Positions 7,221 through 14,441 of a stretch of DNA of 15,062 bases are shown in pieces. Every line of letters begins with the position of its first letter. Position 1 is the first letter of the stretch. The DNA is from Pyrinomonadaceae bacterium. GTDB lineage: Bacteria; Acidobacteriota; Blastocatellia; Pyrinomonadales; Pyrinomonadaceae. The stretch covers positions 1-15,062 of the forward strand of contig JACCRA010000155.1 of NCBI GenBank assembly GCA_013813825.1. Direction: 5' to 3'. The notes under the pieces are model-generated. The model was not told the DNA's origin. It saw nothing but the letters and a program-made list of their open reading frames with translations, and searched no databases. The position numbers were made by a program, and so were the translations under genes.

Positions 7221-7547
7221 GATACTGTGATGATAGGAAAAAGCAGTAGCGGGTGACAAGCAAAAGGGGACGAGAACACACGGGACGACACCCGGCGAGC
7301 GGCCCGCGAACCAACATTTAAGCGGCGCGCGATTCAGACGCGGCAGTGGCTTGCGCTGCTCTGGCAGTCGTCATGCTCTTCAGAGTGTGGCGTAAGCGCC
7401 TCATTCAATCGGCGGCGCCGTTGCCATCCCGCCACTGGGCCGGAAGGCAGGCCGCAGTTTCCTTGCTCTTTGAATGTTGTCGGGGCGGTACGCACATTGC
7501 CAAGCACAAATCGCTATTATGCTTTTCGGCATTCGCCCGGCAACTCA
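7221..7547. other. Divergent spacer between polA and lpxC
   Basis: These 327 bases separate the start codons of two divergent genes and must hold both promoters. I see no conserved open frame, tRNA or strong hairpin. A TATTAT at 7515-7520, 27 bases before the lpxC ATG, could be a -10 element. The best -35 candidate, TTGCCA at 7497-7502, is only 12 bases from it, too close for a standard sigma-70 promoter. No convincing promoter was found on the polA side. Confidence 0.4.
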
Positions 7548-8474
7548 ATGCGAAAGGATTCCGAGACCGAATTGATCAAACAGACAACTATCGCCGTCCC
7601 CATCGAGACGAGCGGCTTGGGCTTGCATACCGCTGTCCCGGTGCGAGTGCGGCTCGTGCCCGCGCCGCCTGACACCGGCTATATCTTCGTGCGGACTGAT
7701 CTCGATGATTTCGAGATTCCGGCGACGGTCGAGAGCGTCGCCCAGTGTAGCTACGCGACGACGCTGATGCAGAAGGGCGTTACGCTTTCGACGGTCGAAC
7801 ACCTGCTCGCGGCGTTGCGTGGCGGCGGCGTGGATAACTGTTACATCGAGGTGGATAATCTGGAGTTGCCGATCATGGATGGCTCGTCGGAGCCGTTCAT
7901 CGAGTTGATCGAGCGCGCTGGCTTGATTGAGCAACCGGCGTCGCGTCGCGCTCTGCGCGTGCGGCGGAAAGTGTCAATCGAGGAAGGCCGGCGGCGCATC
8001 AGCGTCGAGCCGTCGGCGCGTTTCGAGATTGATTGCATGATCGACTTCGAGCACCCGCTGATCGGCGTCCAGCATCGGACGTTCGACGCGGGCGAACCGG
8101 GCGCGTTCGCCCGCGACATCTCCGCCGCGCGCACGTTTGGCTTCACCGACGAGATCGAGGCGCTACGCCGCGCTAACCTGATTCGCGGCGGCTCGATTGA
8201 CAACGCCATCGTGTTGACGCCCAGCGGAATGCTCAATCAAACGGGCTTACGCTTTCGCGATGAGTTCGTCCGTCACAAGATACTCGACATCATCGGCGAT
8301 TTCGCGCTGCTCGGCATGACACTGCTCGGTCGCATCCGCGCCGAACGCAGCGGCCATCTTTTTCACGCCATGCTGATGTCGAAACTACTCCGAGACGACA
8401 CGGCTTGGGAAGTGATCGACATGCCTGCCGCAGCTTCGACGAACGAAGTTTCGATAGCGCAAGCCGCCTTCTGA
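7548..8474 (+). CDS. lpxC: UDP-3-O-acyl-N-acetylglucosamine deacetylase (lipid A synthesis)
   Basis: LpxC is the zinc-dependent deacetylase that catalyses the committed step of lipid A synthesis in the cytoplasm. The 308-residue product has the normal family length and every expected zinc and catalytic motif: STVEHLLAAL (Glu84, His85), VRHKILDIIGD (His243, Asp247 as the zinc HxxxD pair) and the late histidine in SGHLFHAML (His270). The N-terminal ETSGLGLHTA and the PIMDGSSEPF segment are also typical. I chose the ATG at 7548 because it begins just before the first conserved strand (IKQTTIAVPIETSGLGLHT); an in-frame TTG at 7470 would add 26 unconserved residues. No clear Shine-Dalgarno sequence precedes it. 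The gene stands alone on this strand, divergent from polA and convergent with rqcH. Its presence shows that the host makes LPS. Confidence 0.96.
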   Translation: MRKDSETELIKQTTIAVPIETSGLGLHTAVPVRVRLVPAPPDTGYIFVRTDLDDFEIPATVESVAQCSYATTLMQKGVTLSTVEHLLAALRGGGVDNCYIEVDNLELPIMDGSSEPFIELIERAGLIEQPASRRALRVRRKVSIEEGRRRISVEPSARFEIDCMIDFEHPLIGVQHRTFDAGEPGAFARDISAARTFGFTDEIEALRRANLIRGGSIDNAIVLTPSGMLNQTGLRFRDEFVRHKILDIIGDFALLGMTLLGRIRAERSGHLFHAMLMSKLLRDDTAWEVIDMPAAASTNEVSIAQAAF

Positions 8475-8648
8475 GTCAGCCGTCAGCCTGCTCCGGCCAA
8501 AAAAGGCACGAAGCGCTAAACAAAAATTAAGCGAGGCAAGATGCCGGGAGCGCAAATTTGCCAATCTGCCAAGCTCGCCCCGGCGAGCCAACAAAGTTTC
8601 CTGTCCACTCAACCCTGTGTCCCCACGCGCGATGCGGTACGCGCCCTT

Positions 8649-8695
8649 AGCGCACATGGCAGACTGGAAAGTCTGTGCTCCCGGCGGTGTGCGCT
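8649..8695 (+). terminator. Nested hairpin in the lpxC/rqcH convergent spacer, possible terminator
   Basis: An outer 8-bp stem pairs AGCGCACA (8649-8656) with TGTGCGCT (8688-8695). It encloses a perfect 6-bp hairpin, CAGACT-GGAA-AGTCTG (8660-8675). On the plus strand it is followed by CCGTTTTCTTTT, a T-rich run suited to an intrinsic terminator, though it is about 175 bases after the lpxC stop. Between two convergent genes it could stop transcription in one or both directions, or be a dispersed REP-like palindrome. Another hairpin, GCTCGCC/GGCGAGC, lies at 8573-8588. The rest of the spacer (8475-8738) shows no gene. Confidence 0.5.
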
Positions 8696-8738
8696 CCGTT
8701 TTCTTTTCAGTTAAGCCGGCTGACGATACTTGATGGAA

Positions 8739-10220
8739 TCAGAGCCGTTCGACATTCTCGCCCGGCTCGACCAGTAGCGTGCGGAAACTCGACATGCGAA
8801 CCAATCCGGGCGCGGCACCTTTGGGCTTGGCGATGAATTTGCGTTGCGTGTAATTGACGGCGACTTTGGCATCGCGTTTGGCATGACTGAACTGGGCAGC
8901 CAGTTGCGCGGCCTCGATGATGGTGCGGTGCGGCACATCGGCGTTGCGCGCGTGGTTGCGGACGACGACGTGCGAGCCGGGGTAATCGGCGGCGTGAAGC
9001 CAGAGGTCGTGCGAGCGCGCGACGCGGAAAGTCAGGTGATCGTTATCCTTCGCGCCACGCCCGACGAGGATTTCATAGCCATCTGATGATCGGTAGCGGC
9101 GCCCCCCCGGCACGCCGTCGTTGGTGGCCTTCGCCCGTTCGCGTGGCGATTGCTGTTGTTGCGGCTTTTTCGTTGGTCCCTGCTGCTGCCGTGCCGCAAA
9201 CTCTTCGAGCGCCGCTTCGTCCCGCCGCAAGGTGATGCGCTCAAGTTCCGCGCATCGCTCTTCCAGTTCCGACAATTCGTGACGCGCTTCCGCGAGTCGT
9301 CCCGCGATCTCCTGCGCGGCGCGCTTGGCCTTCGTGTAGCGGGCGAAGCGGCGCGCGGCCTCTTCGGGCAACGTCGCGTGCTCATCGATCTCCAACTCGA
9401 CGACGGGCGTGCCTGCGGCGTAATAGTCGATGAGCCGGACGCGCGAGCCGGCGCGCTCGGCGGTGGCGATGTTGGCGAGCAGTAGATCGCCGACGCGCTT
9501 GTGTTCGTCGGCATCGCCGTGTGCGGTTAGATCGCGTTCGAGATTGCGCTCCAACTTGCGCCGCTTATCGATGGCTTGCCGCAACCGCGCCGCGACCTCG
9601 CCCGCGCGCGTCGCGAAGGCGCGTTCGGCTTCGCGACGTTGATAGTAGTTATCGAGGGCGGCGGAGAGGGTGGGAAACTGTGCGCCCTTGAGCGCCAATT
9701 GATCGAGCGCCGGCGTCTCACGACCGGCAAAATTTGTTGGCGGCGGTTGATAGACCGCGCCGCGCTGTTGCCCTTCGGCGCGTGGTTCGCGCACAAATTC
9801 GACGACGCGATCCTGCCCGTCCAGCAATAGTAAATTCGCGGCGCGGCCGGTGAGTTGTGCGATGAGGGACCAATCACGCGTCGCGCCGGTCGCATCGTAA
9901 GAAGCGAAGGCGAAGCGGACGATGCGGTCATGTTCGTCCTTCGTCACCGAGAGAACCCGCGCGCCGCCGAGATGTTTTTTGAGCGCCAGCACAAAATTCG
10001 ACGGCGCGAGCGACGCCTTTTCCAAAGCGCGCATTGGCCGCTCGACGAGGTGCAGGCGCGCCTGCTGCGGCTCAACTGAGATGAACAAGTAGTGATTACC
10101 GCTCAAGCGCAAGTCGGCCGCCACGGTCGCCCGTCCCACCTGCCACACCTTGCCCCACACGCGCCCCTCCAACACCGGCGCGAGTTCGGCCACGATCTCG
10201 CCGATCAGTTGATTGTTCAT
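8739..10220 (-). CDS. rqcH: RqcH/NFACT-family ribosome quality control protein
   Basis: RqcH (NEMF/Rqc2 family) binds large ribosomal subunits that still carry a stalled nascent chain and, in studied bacteria, recruits alanyl-tRNA to add a C-terminal alanine tail that marks the chain for degradation. The 493-residue product has an NFACT-N domain (about 1-190) that keeps the Asp-Arg pair DRIVRF (Asp98-Arg99) linked to tRNA recruitment in the family. Charged coiled-coil segments follow at about 195-235 and 285-345, then a Gln-rich linker (345-357). The C-terminal NFACT-R domain (about 374-475) has YRSSDGYEILVGR, DLWLHAADYPGSHVVVRNH and VAVNYTQRKFI. It is somewhat shorter than the Bacillus protein. 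The older names FbpA or fibronectin-binding protein are applied to the same family. The ATG at 10220 lacks a Shine-Dalgarno sequence. It is last in the minus-strand series, separated from the RDD gene by a terminator, so it probably has its own promoter. Confidence 0.93.
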   Translation of the reverse strand: MNNQLIGEIVAELAPVLEGRVWGKVWQVGRATVAADLRLSGNHYLFISVEPQQARLHLVERPMRALEKASLAPSNFVLALKKHLGGARVLSVTKDEHDRIVRFAFASYDATGATRDWSLIAQLTGRAANLLLLDGQDRVVEFVREPRAEGQQRGAVYQPPPTNFAGRETPALDQLALKGAQFPTLSAALDNYYQRREAERAFATRAGEVAARLRQAIDKRRKLERNLERDLTAHGDADEHKRVGDLLLANIATAERAGSRVRLIDYYAAGTPVVELEIDEHATLPEEAARRFARYTKAKRAAQEIAGRLAEARHELSELEERCAELERITLRRDEAALEEFAARQQQGPTKKPQQQQSPRERAKATNDGVPGGRRYRSSDGYEILVGRGAKDNDHLTFRVARSHDLWLHAADYPGSHVVVRNHARNADVPHRTIIEAAQLAAQFSHAKRDAKVAVNYTQRKFIAKPKGAAPGLVRMSSFRTLLVEPGENVERL

Positions 10221-10277
10221 TTTGCGACTCAGTATTGACTGTCAACTGACGGCTGATAGGACTGCTCGAATAGGAAA

Positions 10278-10308
10278 CAGCCCGACGCGTGCATCAAGCG
10301 TCGGGCTG
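10278..10308 (-). terminator. Intrinsic terminator of the zinc-ribbon/RDD gene
   Basis: CAGCCCGACGC (10278-10288) and GCGTCGGGCTG (10298-10308) form a perfect 11-bp GC-rich stem with a 9-base loop. On the minus strand the stem is followed by TTTCCTATTC. It begins 27 bases after the RDD gene stop at 10335 and 58 bases before the rqcH start, so it should separate the two genes transcriptionally. The T-run is short. Confidence 0.75.
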
Positions 10309-10334
10309 CGGCTGGAGGCAAATCCGTGCGACGT

Positions 10335-11645
10335 TTATTCGCGCACCGTGATGGTGCCGGAGAAGTGATCGTGCGCGGCGCGGTTCTCGGCGTCGATGAA
10401 GGCGTAGAGCAGCGCCAGCCCGGCGGTCGCCGCAAGTGTAAAGGTGAATGCCACGGCGCGGCGCGCACACTGGCCGACAGTCGGGATCAAGCCGTTGCGC
10501 GCGTCCACGGTACGGAGCGACCAGAGGCGCTGACCCACTGTGCGCCCGAAGACCGCCGTCGCCACCGTCAGATAAAGAAACATGATCGTGATGACGACGC
10601 CGGTTAGCGAGGCGGCGACGCGCACATCAGACCAATTACCGTTGGTCAACTCGATGACGGCGGCTGAGGGCGAGGCGATTAAAGCGACGATAACAAGATC
10701 GAAGAGGCCGGCCGCGACCCGTCGCGGCAGCGGCGCGCGGTCGTCGCTCTCCGTCGCCGAGACAGCCGGGACGTGCGTGGTCTCGGCCTCCTTGCGTGTT
10801 AGATAGTTGTCATCAATCACCACGTTGATGTGGCGGGGGGCGGGCTTCTCCGCTGTTATCGATTCCGTTGACGGCGGCATCGTCGATTGAGGCGGGACGA
10901 CGACGAGCGCCGGCGTTAGCCCCGCTTCGGCGTCGCCCTCGGTCGTGGCGTGCTGTTCCGACAGTTGCGCCGGCTCCGCCACAATTGTCGCTTCAAGGAC
11001 GGGCGGCACGGGAATTGTCACAATTGCGGTCGGCGGCGGCAGCAACGCCTCGATGGCTTCTTCATACTGCTCATTGGCAATGAGCGCCGCCGCAGCCGTA
11101 CCACGCTTGGCTCCGCGCGCGATAGGCGGCAGCGGCGTCTGACGCGCCCGCTCAATTCGCTTCAGCGCGGCGACTACGAGGGGGTTGATTGCGGGCGCGT
11201 TGACGGGAGGCACCAATCCGAGTTGCGGCGCGGCGGCCCGAACAGTTGCCGGTGCGGACGGTTGCTCAGTCTGACGCCGCGGGGCCTCCGCAGCCTCCTG
11301 GGCGCTTTCGTGCGCGCGCCGCTGTTGTATCTCGCGCACGCGCTCGCTTAAATCTTTTCGCCATTGCGGCCTCGCCGGACGGCCTTTGCCGGGAAATTCG
11401 ATTAGCGCGGACATGGCCGGCACAGGTGTGGTTGCCGGGGCAGCGGTGGTGGTCGCCCCTTCGGTGGCAGCGGATTGGTCGGCTGATGTCGAAGGTGCGG
11501 CCTCGCGAGTCTGACTTTTCGTCTCTGGACCGGAGAGCGGAACGGCAGCCGAGGCTGCTGTGGGAGCCAACGCGGTAGGCACTTGGCACCGTGGGCATTC
11601 AGCGGATGAGTTGGGATATTCGGCGCGGCACGCGGCACACTGCAT
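10335..11645 (-). CDS. Zinc-ribbon and RDD-domain membrane protein
   Basis: Function is not known; RDD domains are membrane modules suspected of transport roles. Numbered from the ATG at 11645 (436 residues), the protein opens with a zinc ribbon (MQCAACRAEYPNSSAECPRC; Cys3, Cys6, Cys17, Cys20). A low-complexity Ala/Pro/Thr-rich stretch follows, containing two charged helical islands, WRKDLSERVREIQQRRA (about 95-111) and VAALKRIERARQ (about 158-169). The C-terminal RDD domain (about 305-436) has membrane segments near 311-331, 347-367 and 398-416, plus the family's 'GQRLW.LR.VD..G' motif. I chose the ATG at 11645 rather than the one at 11663, because a GGGAGG Shine-Dalgarno sequence lies 10 bases before it and the zinc ribbon then starts at the N-terminus. 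A perfect TATAAT upstream and a strong terminator downstream suggest a single-gene transcript. Confidence 0.85.
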   Translation of the reverse strand: MQCAACRAEYPNSSAECPRCQVPTALAPTAASAAVPLSGPETKSQTREAAPSTSADQSAATEGATTTAAPATTPVPAMSALIEFPGKGRPARPQWRKDLSERVREIQQRRAHESAQEAAEAPRRQTEQPSAPATVRAAAPQLGLVPPVNAPAINPLVVAALKRIERARQTPLPPIARGAKRGTAAAALIANEQYEEAIEALLPPPTAIVTIPVPPVLEATIVAEPAQLSEQHATTEGDAEAGLTPALVVVPPQSTMPPSTESITAEKPAPRHINVVIDDNYLTRKEAETTHVPAVSATESDDRAPLPRRVAAGLFDLVIVALIASPSAAVIELTNGNWSDVRVAASLTGVVITIMFLYLTVATAVFGRTVGQRLWSLRTVDARNGLIPTVGQCARRAVAFTFTLAATAGLALLYAFIDAENRAAHDHFSGTITVRE

Positions 11646-11678
11646 ACGAGTGGGGCCTCCCATCGGAAGAAAACAAAA

Positions 11679-11684
11679 ATTATA
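11679..11684 (-). promoter_or_regulatory. Candidate -10 element for the zinc-ribbon/RDD gene
   Basis: The minus strand reads TATAAT, a perfect sigma-70 -10 hexamer in an AT-rich patch, 33 bases before the ATG at 11645. It would give a leader of roughly 27 bases containing the GGGAGG ribosome binding site. No good -35 hexamer sits at 16-18 bases; that position is GC-rich (part of GGCGGCG), so the promoter may be weak or need an activator. Confidence 0.45.
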
Positions 11685-11828
11685 AACTTGAGATGACGGG
11701 TCGCCGCCGTAAACCTAAGTCTTCTGCGGAGTCGCGGCGGATGCTATCAGAGATTACTTTAAGTCGTCAACCAGAAAATATACCAGCCGCTGTAGTTCGG
11801 GGAAGTAGTAGATACAAGATAGGAGAAA

Positions 11829-11910
11829 AGTCTGGAGTCGAAAATCTGGAATCTAAAGCAAGAGCAGGAGTATTCTTTGGTTTCAAACCTTCGACTCCCG
11901 ACTCCAGACT
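11829..11910. repeat. Inverted word repeat AGTCTGGAGTCG downstream of the DUF2203 gene
   Basis: AGTCTGGAGTCG (11829-11840) is perfectly inverted as CGACTCCAGACT (11899-11910). Degenerate direct copies stand beside each arm (AAAATCTGGAATC on the left, TTCGACTCCCGACTCC on the right). The loop is about 58 bases. The right arm ends 8 bases from the DUF2203 stop at 11919. The remainder of the 11646-11918 spacer holds only the RDD promoter region and no gene. Confidence 0.7.
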
Positions 11911-11918
11911 TCAGATTG

Positions 11919-12296
11919 TTAAATCGGTTGGCGTCCGGCGAAGCCGGCTTCAGTCTCGTGCCACCACTCAATCTGATCGCCTTCACCGAGTTGCCAGCAC
12001 AGCAGGACGACGCGCCCATCGCGCAGGGAAGGAAAGTCAATCAGGCCGCGTCCGTAGTCTTTGATTTGTATGCCGAGCGCTTCCAACTCTTGCGCCCGCT
12101 CAACGAGAGTCAGTAGCGTTTTAACGTACTTCGCGCCCTCAGGCATGTGGCCGCCACCCCGCTCCGCGCGCTCCGCCGCAACCCGCGAGGCATCTTGAAA
12201 AGAAGCAACCAGTGCGTGCGCTCGCGAGATCGCCGACACCATCCGCCGCACTTCGGGCAGGAGCGAGTTTGCTTCTTCCAAGCTAAAGAGTTTCAT
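11919..12296 (-). CDS. DUF2203 family protein
   Basis: This is a small soluble protein of 125 residues, about the usual family size, with no known biochemical role. The N-terminal family signature FSLEEANSLLPEVRRMV (4-20) is followed by a helical region. The conserved C-terminal half (about 75-125) runs GIQIKDYGRGLIDFPSLRDG, then LLCWQLGEGDQIEWWHETEAGF and the closing GRQPI typical of the family. There is no signal peptide or membrane segment. The ATG at 12296 begins directly at the conserved motif and has no Shine-Dalgarno sequence; the bases before it belong to a word-repeat region. It lies 99 bases after the NYN nuclease gene on the same strand and could be co-transcribed with it. Confidence 0.9.
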   Translation of the reverse strand: MKLFSLEEANSLLPEVRRMVSAISRAHALVASFQDASRVAAERAERGGGHMPEGAKYVKTLLTLVERAQELEALGIQIKDYGRGLIDFPSLRDGRVVLLCWQLGEGDQIEWWHETEAGFAGRQPI

Positions 12297-12325
12297 AACA
12301 GCAGAGGCCAGAGTTCAGAACAGAA

Positions 12326-12381
12326 GGTAAGAGATCAGAGAGCAGAGGAAATCAGTTTTTACTGACCTCTGATCTCTAACC
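12326..12381. repeat. Inverted word repeat between the NYN and DUF2203 genes
   Basis: GGTAAGAGATCAGAG (12326-12340) pairs with CTCTGATCTCTAACC (12367-12381) at 14 of 15 positions. Nested within is a smaller stem, TCAG/CTGA, around a T5 run. Related words (CAGAGG, GACCTCTGA, CCTCTGACC) fill the rest of 12301-12390. The hairpin lies just after the NYN gene stop on the minus strand, where it could act as a weak terminator or mRNA end, but it lacks a proper T-tail there. Confidence 0.75.
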
Positions 12382-12395
12382 TCTGACCTTTATGA

Positions 12396-13208
12396 TCAGT
12401 GCTCGTCCGTGATGCGGACAAAGTCGGCATGGGTGCGAAGTCGGTCCTCTTCGTCGCCTTCGCCGCTGTGCGGGATGTGGCCGTCGTTGCTCCCCATGTG
12501 GGAGCGCGTTGTCGGCGCGGGTTGCGTCGAGAGGTGAATGCTCTCACGGTGGTTATCGCTGTTGTGATTGTTGTGGGGCGGACGCTGGTGCCCGTCGAGT
12601 TCTTCCGTCGGGGGAATAAAAGCAGGGGCGGGGCCGTCGTCGTGCGGTTGATGATCGTAGTAGCGGGCGCCGTGCGAATGCTCTTTACGGACGCGCTCGG
12701 CGATCTCGCCGAGGTCGATGAAGTAGTCGGCCACGTCGATCAGCTTGGGCGCGGTGTTTGAGCGAAATCCGGCGACTTCGACGCGGCAGCCCTTGTAGGC
12801 GACGGCGTTGACGGCGTAAACAAAATCCTCATCCCCGGAGACAAGCACCGCCGTGTCATAGCGGCCGGCGAGCGACAGCATGTCCACGGCGATTTCAACG
12901 TCAAGGTTAGCCTTGCGCGTGCCGTCGTAAAAAGTCTTCAACTCTTTGTGGATGACGCGGAAGCCATTGCGGCGCATCCAGAGCAGAAAACCCTGCTGGC
13001 GCTCGGCCCCGACATCGACGCCGGTGTAAAAGAAAGCTCTGAGCAGGCGGCCATCGCCGAGCAATACGCGCAACAGCTTATTGTAATCAATGTCGATGTT
13101 GTGAAAACGCGCTGCGTGAAAAAGGTTGTTACCATCAATAAAAACCGCGACCAGCCCCCGGTGCCCTAACTGCCAAGAAATGTTATTCGTCGGATCAAAG
13201 TGCTGCAT
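12396..13208 (-). CDS. NYN-domain (LabA/DUF88-like) putative RNase with His-rich tail
   Basis: NYN domains are PIN-fold, metal-dependent nucleases, usually acting on RNA. Numbered from the ATG at 13208 (270 residues), the domain covers about 17-168. Its acidic positions are visible: AVFIDGNNLF (Asp25, with Asn27/28), NLDVEIAVDM (Asp103, Asp109) and LVSGDEDF (Asp126, Asp128), the normal set for an active site. From about 175 to 270 the tail is polar and rich in His, Asp, Pro and Asn (for example HSHGARYYDHQPHDDG and PPHNNHNSDNH), and is probably disordered. I prefer this ATG over a TTG at 13307 because GGAG lies 11 bases upstream and the longer N-terminus looks unconserved. It is followed by the DUF2203 gene on the same strand. 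The substrate is unknown. Confidence 0.88.
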   Translation of the reverse strand: MQHFDPTNNISWQLGHRGLVAVFIDGNNLFHAARFHNIDIDYNKLLRVLLGDGRLLRAFFYTGVDVGAERQQGFLLWMRRNGFRVIHKELKTFYDGTRKANLDVEIAVDMLSLAGRYDTAVLVSGDEDFVYAVNAVAYKGCRVEVAGFRSNTAPKLIDVADYFIDLGEIAERVRKEHSHGARYYDHQPHDDGPAPAFIPPTEELDGHQRPPHNNHNSDNHRESIHLSTQPAPTTRSHMGSNDGHIPHSGEGDEEDRLRTHADFVRITDEH

Positions 13209-13385
13209 GAAAAGAGTTGCTCCATTGTTAAGTTGGTTAATGTCATGGCTTTTAACTTCATAAATGCGGAAGGTCTTTAGAATGCCGTCAGGCGCGCCGA
13301 AGGTCAAGCGGCAAAAGTCAGGTCAGAGGGCGCCATACTTTGCGAGAAGGTCTTTTCACTCTCCGTGAGAGGCGAGAAGGTAATG

Positions 13386-13461
13386 GACAAGATTAACCAG
13401 ATTGGCAAGACAGGACGATGTTACCTGACCATCTTATCCGGTGAATCTTGTTCATCCTGTC
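13386..13461. repeat. Inverted word repeat downstream of the lipoprotein gene
   Basis: GACAAGATTAACCAGATT (13386-13403) pairs with AATCTTGTTCATCCTGTC (13444-13461) at 15 of 18 positions. Each arm consists of a degenerate 8-9-base word (close to GACAAGATT/AACAAGATT). On the plus strand TATTTTT follows, terminator-like, but no plus-strand gene lies upstream. The spacer 13209-13487 also holds a direct repeat GCGAGAAGGT at 13342-13351 and 13372-13381. I see no gene in it. Confidence 0.65.
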
Positions 13462-13487
13462 TATTTTTCCGAGAACGCGGCGACTCA

Positions 13488-14441
13488 TCACTTTGCGACC
13501 GTTTCGGGCGCGGCGGCAATGGTATCGCCGGTCACGGCGTCGAGGTAAATAAGCAACTGCGGCGTCGCGCCGCTGGCCGCGATCTCCCACGCGAGGCGTA
13601 ACTCAAGCGCCGCCGCGCCGCCCTCACCGCCCGTCGCCGGACGGAGGGGATAGACGACCAATTCGCGTGCGGCCAACTCGCCGGCTGCGGGAGCAATGAC
13701 GGTCTGGCTGCGGCCATCTGCGTCGGCGTAAGTGACGGAACGACCCGCGAGTTGTTGCACGGCCTCGGCGGCCGTCAGGCGCGTGCGCGGCGCGTTCAGC
13801 GCGCGGTTGATGCGTTCGGTGTCAGGGATAGAGGTGCTCGACAAGGTAACAATGCGGCGGTCGGGCGTGAATGCGATCTCGATCTCGCCGTAGCCGCCGC
13901 GTAGAGGAAAGGCGAAGGGGCGCTGCCGGTAACGGGCGCGCCGTGTGCCGCCCTCGTCGTTGATCTCGATCAACGACAACTCGGAAAGTGTAGCCCCAAC
14001 GACGCCGGCCGCGTCTCGCAGAAAACGGCGCAAGGATTCGCGGGTGGCTTCCTGTGCAGCCTCCGCGCCGTCGCCGGCCGGCTCGACGAGCGGCAGCATC
14101 AGCGTGCCGCCGCCGGTAGGCAGCGCGCTGATCGTCGCCGTGACGGGTTGGAGTTCGGGCGCGACACTCGCCGCCGCCGTTGTCGCCACCGGCGTCGCGT
14201 TGGGCCCCTGAGCGCGAGCCGCTGTGAATGCGGCCCACGCGGCGAGAGCCTGCTCACGTCGTTCCGTGCTGGCCGCGAGGACGATTGGGTAAGCCGGCTC
14301 GTTGGTGCGCGGGCGCGCCGGATCAGGCGAACGCGATGTGGCCGCACACGCGCCGCTGACAAACGCGAGCAGCACGACAAACGTGCAGCGCCGTGAGCGG
14401 GCGAAACTTCGGGGGCGACTGAGAACACTGTCACGCTGCAT
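13488..14441 (-). CDS. Putative lipoprotein or secreted protein with PepSY/propeptide-like C-terminus
   Basis: I do not recognise a named family. Numbered from the ATG at 14441 (317 residues), the N-terminus is a signal sequence: basic RSFARSRR, then the hydrophobic stretch FVVLLAFVSGAC ending at Cys32. The lipobox is imperfect (Ser at -3), so lipidation is likely rather than certain. A low-complexity Ala/Thr/Pro region follows to about 120. The C-terminal 130 residues alternate strands and end with ELRLAWEIAASGATPQLLIY and LDAVTGDTIAA, which resembles PepSY or thermolysin-propeptide (FTP) domains with their '..Y.DA.TG.I' ending. No protease domain is attached. I prefer this ATG to an upstream TTG-type extension because it starts right before the signal peptide, and GGAAG lies upstream. 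Its first 11 bases overlap the end of the preceding gene, suggesting translational coupling. Confidence 0.75.
   Translation of the reverse strand: MQRDSVLSRPRSFARSRRCTFVVLLAFVSGACAATSRSPDPARPRTNEPAYPIVLAASTERREQALAAWAAFTAARAQGPNATPVATTAAASVAPELQPVTATISALPTGGGTLMLPLVEPAGDGAEAAQEATRESLRRFLRDAAGVVGATLSELSLIEINDEGGTRRARYRQRPFAFPLRGGYGEIEIAFTPDRRIVTLSSTSIPDTERINRALNAPRTRLTAAEAVQQLAGRSVTYADADGRSQTVIAPAAGELAARELVVYPLRPATGGEGGAAALELRLAWEIAASGATPQLLIYLDAVTGDTIAAAPETVAK

Noticed and set aside
7221..7259. TTG start of polA at 7259
   Set aside because: It adds 13 residues with no family similarity; the ATG at 7220 sits just before the conserved 5'-exonuclease start.
7497..7520. Sigma-70 promoter TTGCCA...TATTAT for lpxC
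   Set aside because: The spacing is 12 bases instead of about 17, so I did not list it as a promoter.
8385..8657. 90-codon minus-strand frame over the lpxC end and spacer
   Set aside because: It is mostly antisense to lpxC and its spacer part shows no conserved features or plausible start context.
12399..12761. 120-codon plus-strand frame antisense to the NYN gene tail
   Set aside because: It mirrors the NYN coding sequence and shows no domain features.
13209..13307. N-terminal extension of the NYN protein from a TTG at 13307
   Set aside because: No conserved residues, and the ATG at 13208 has a GGAG upstream.
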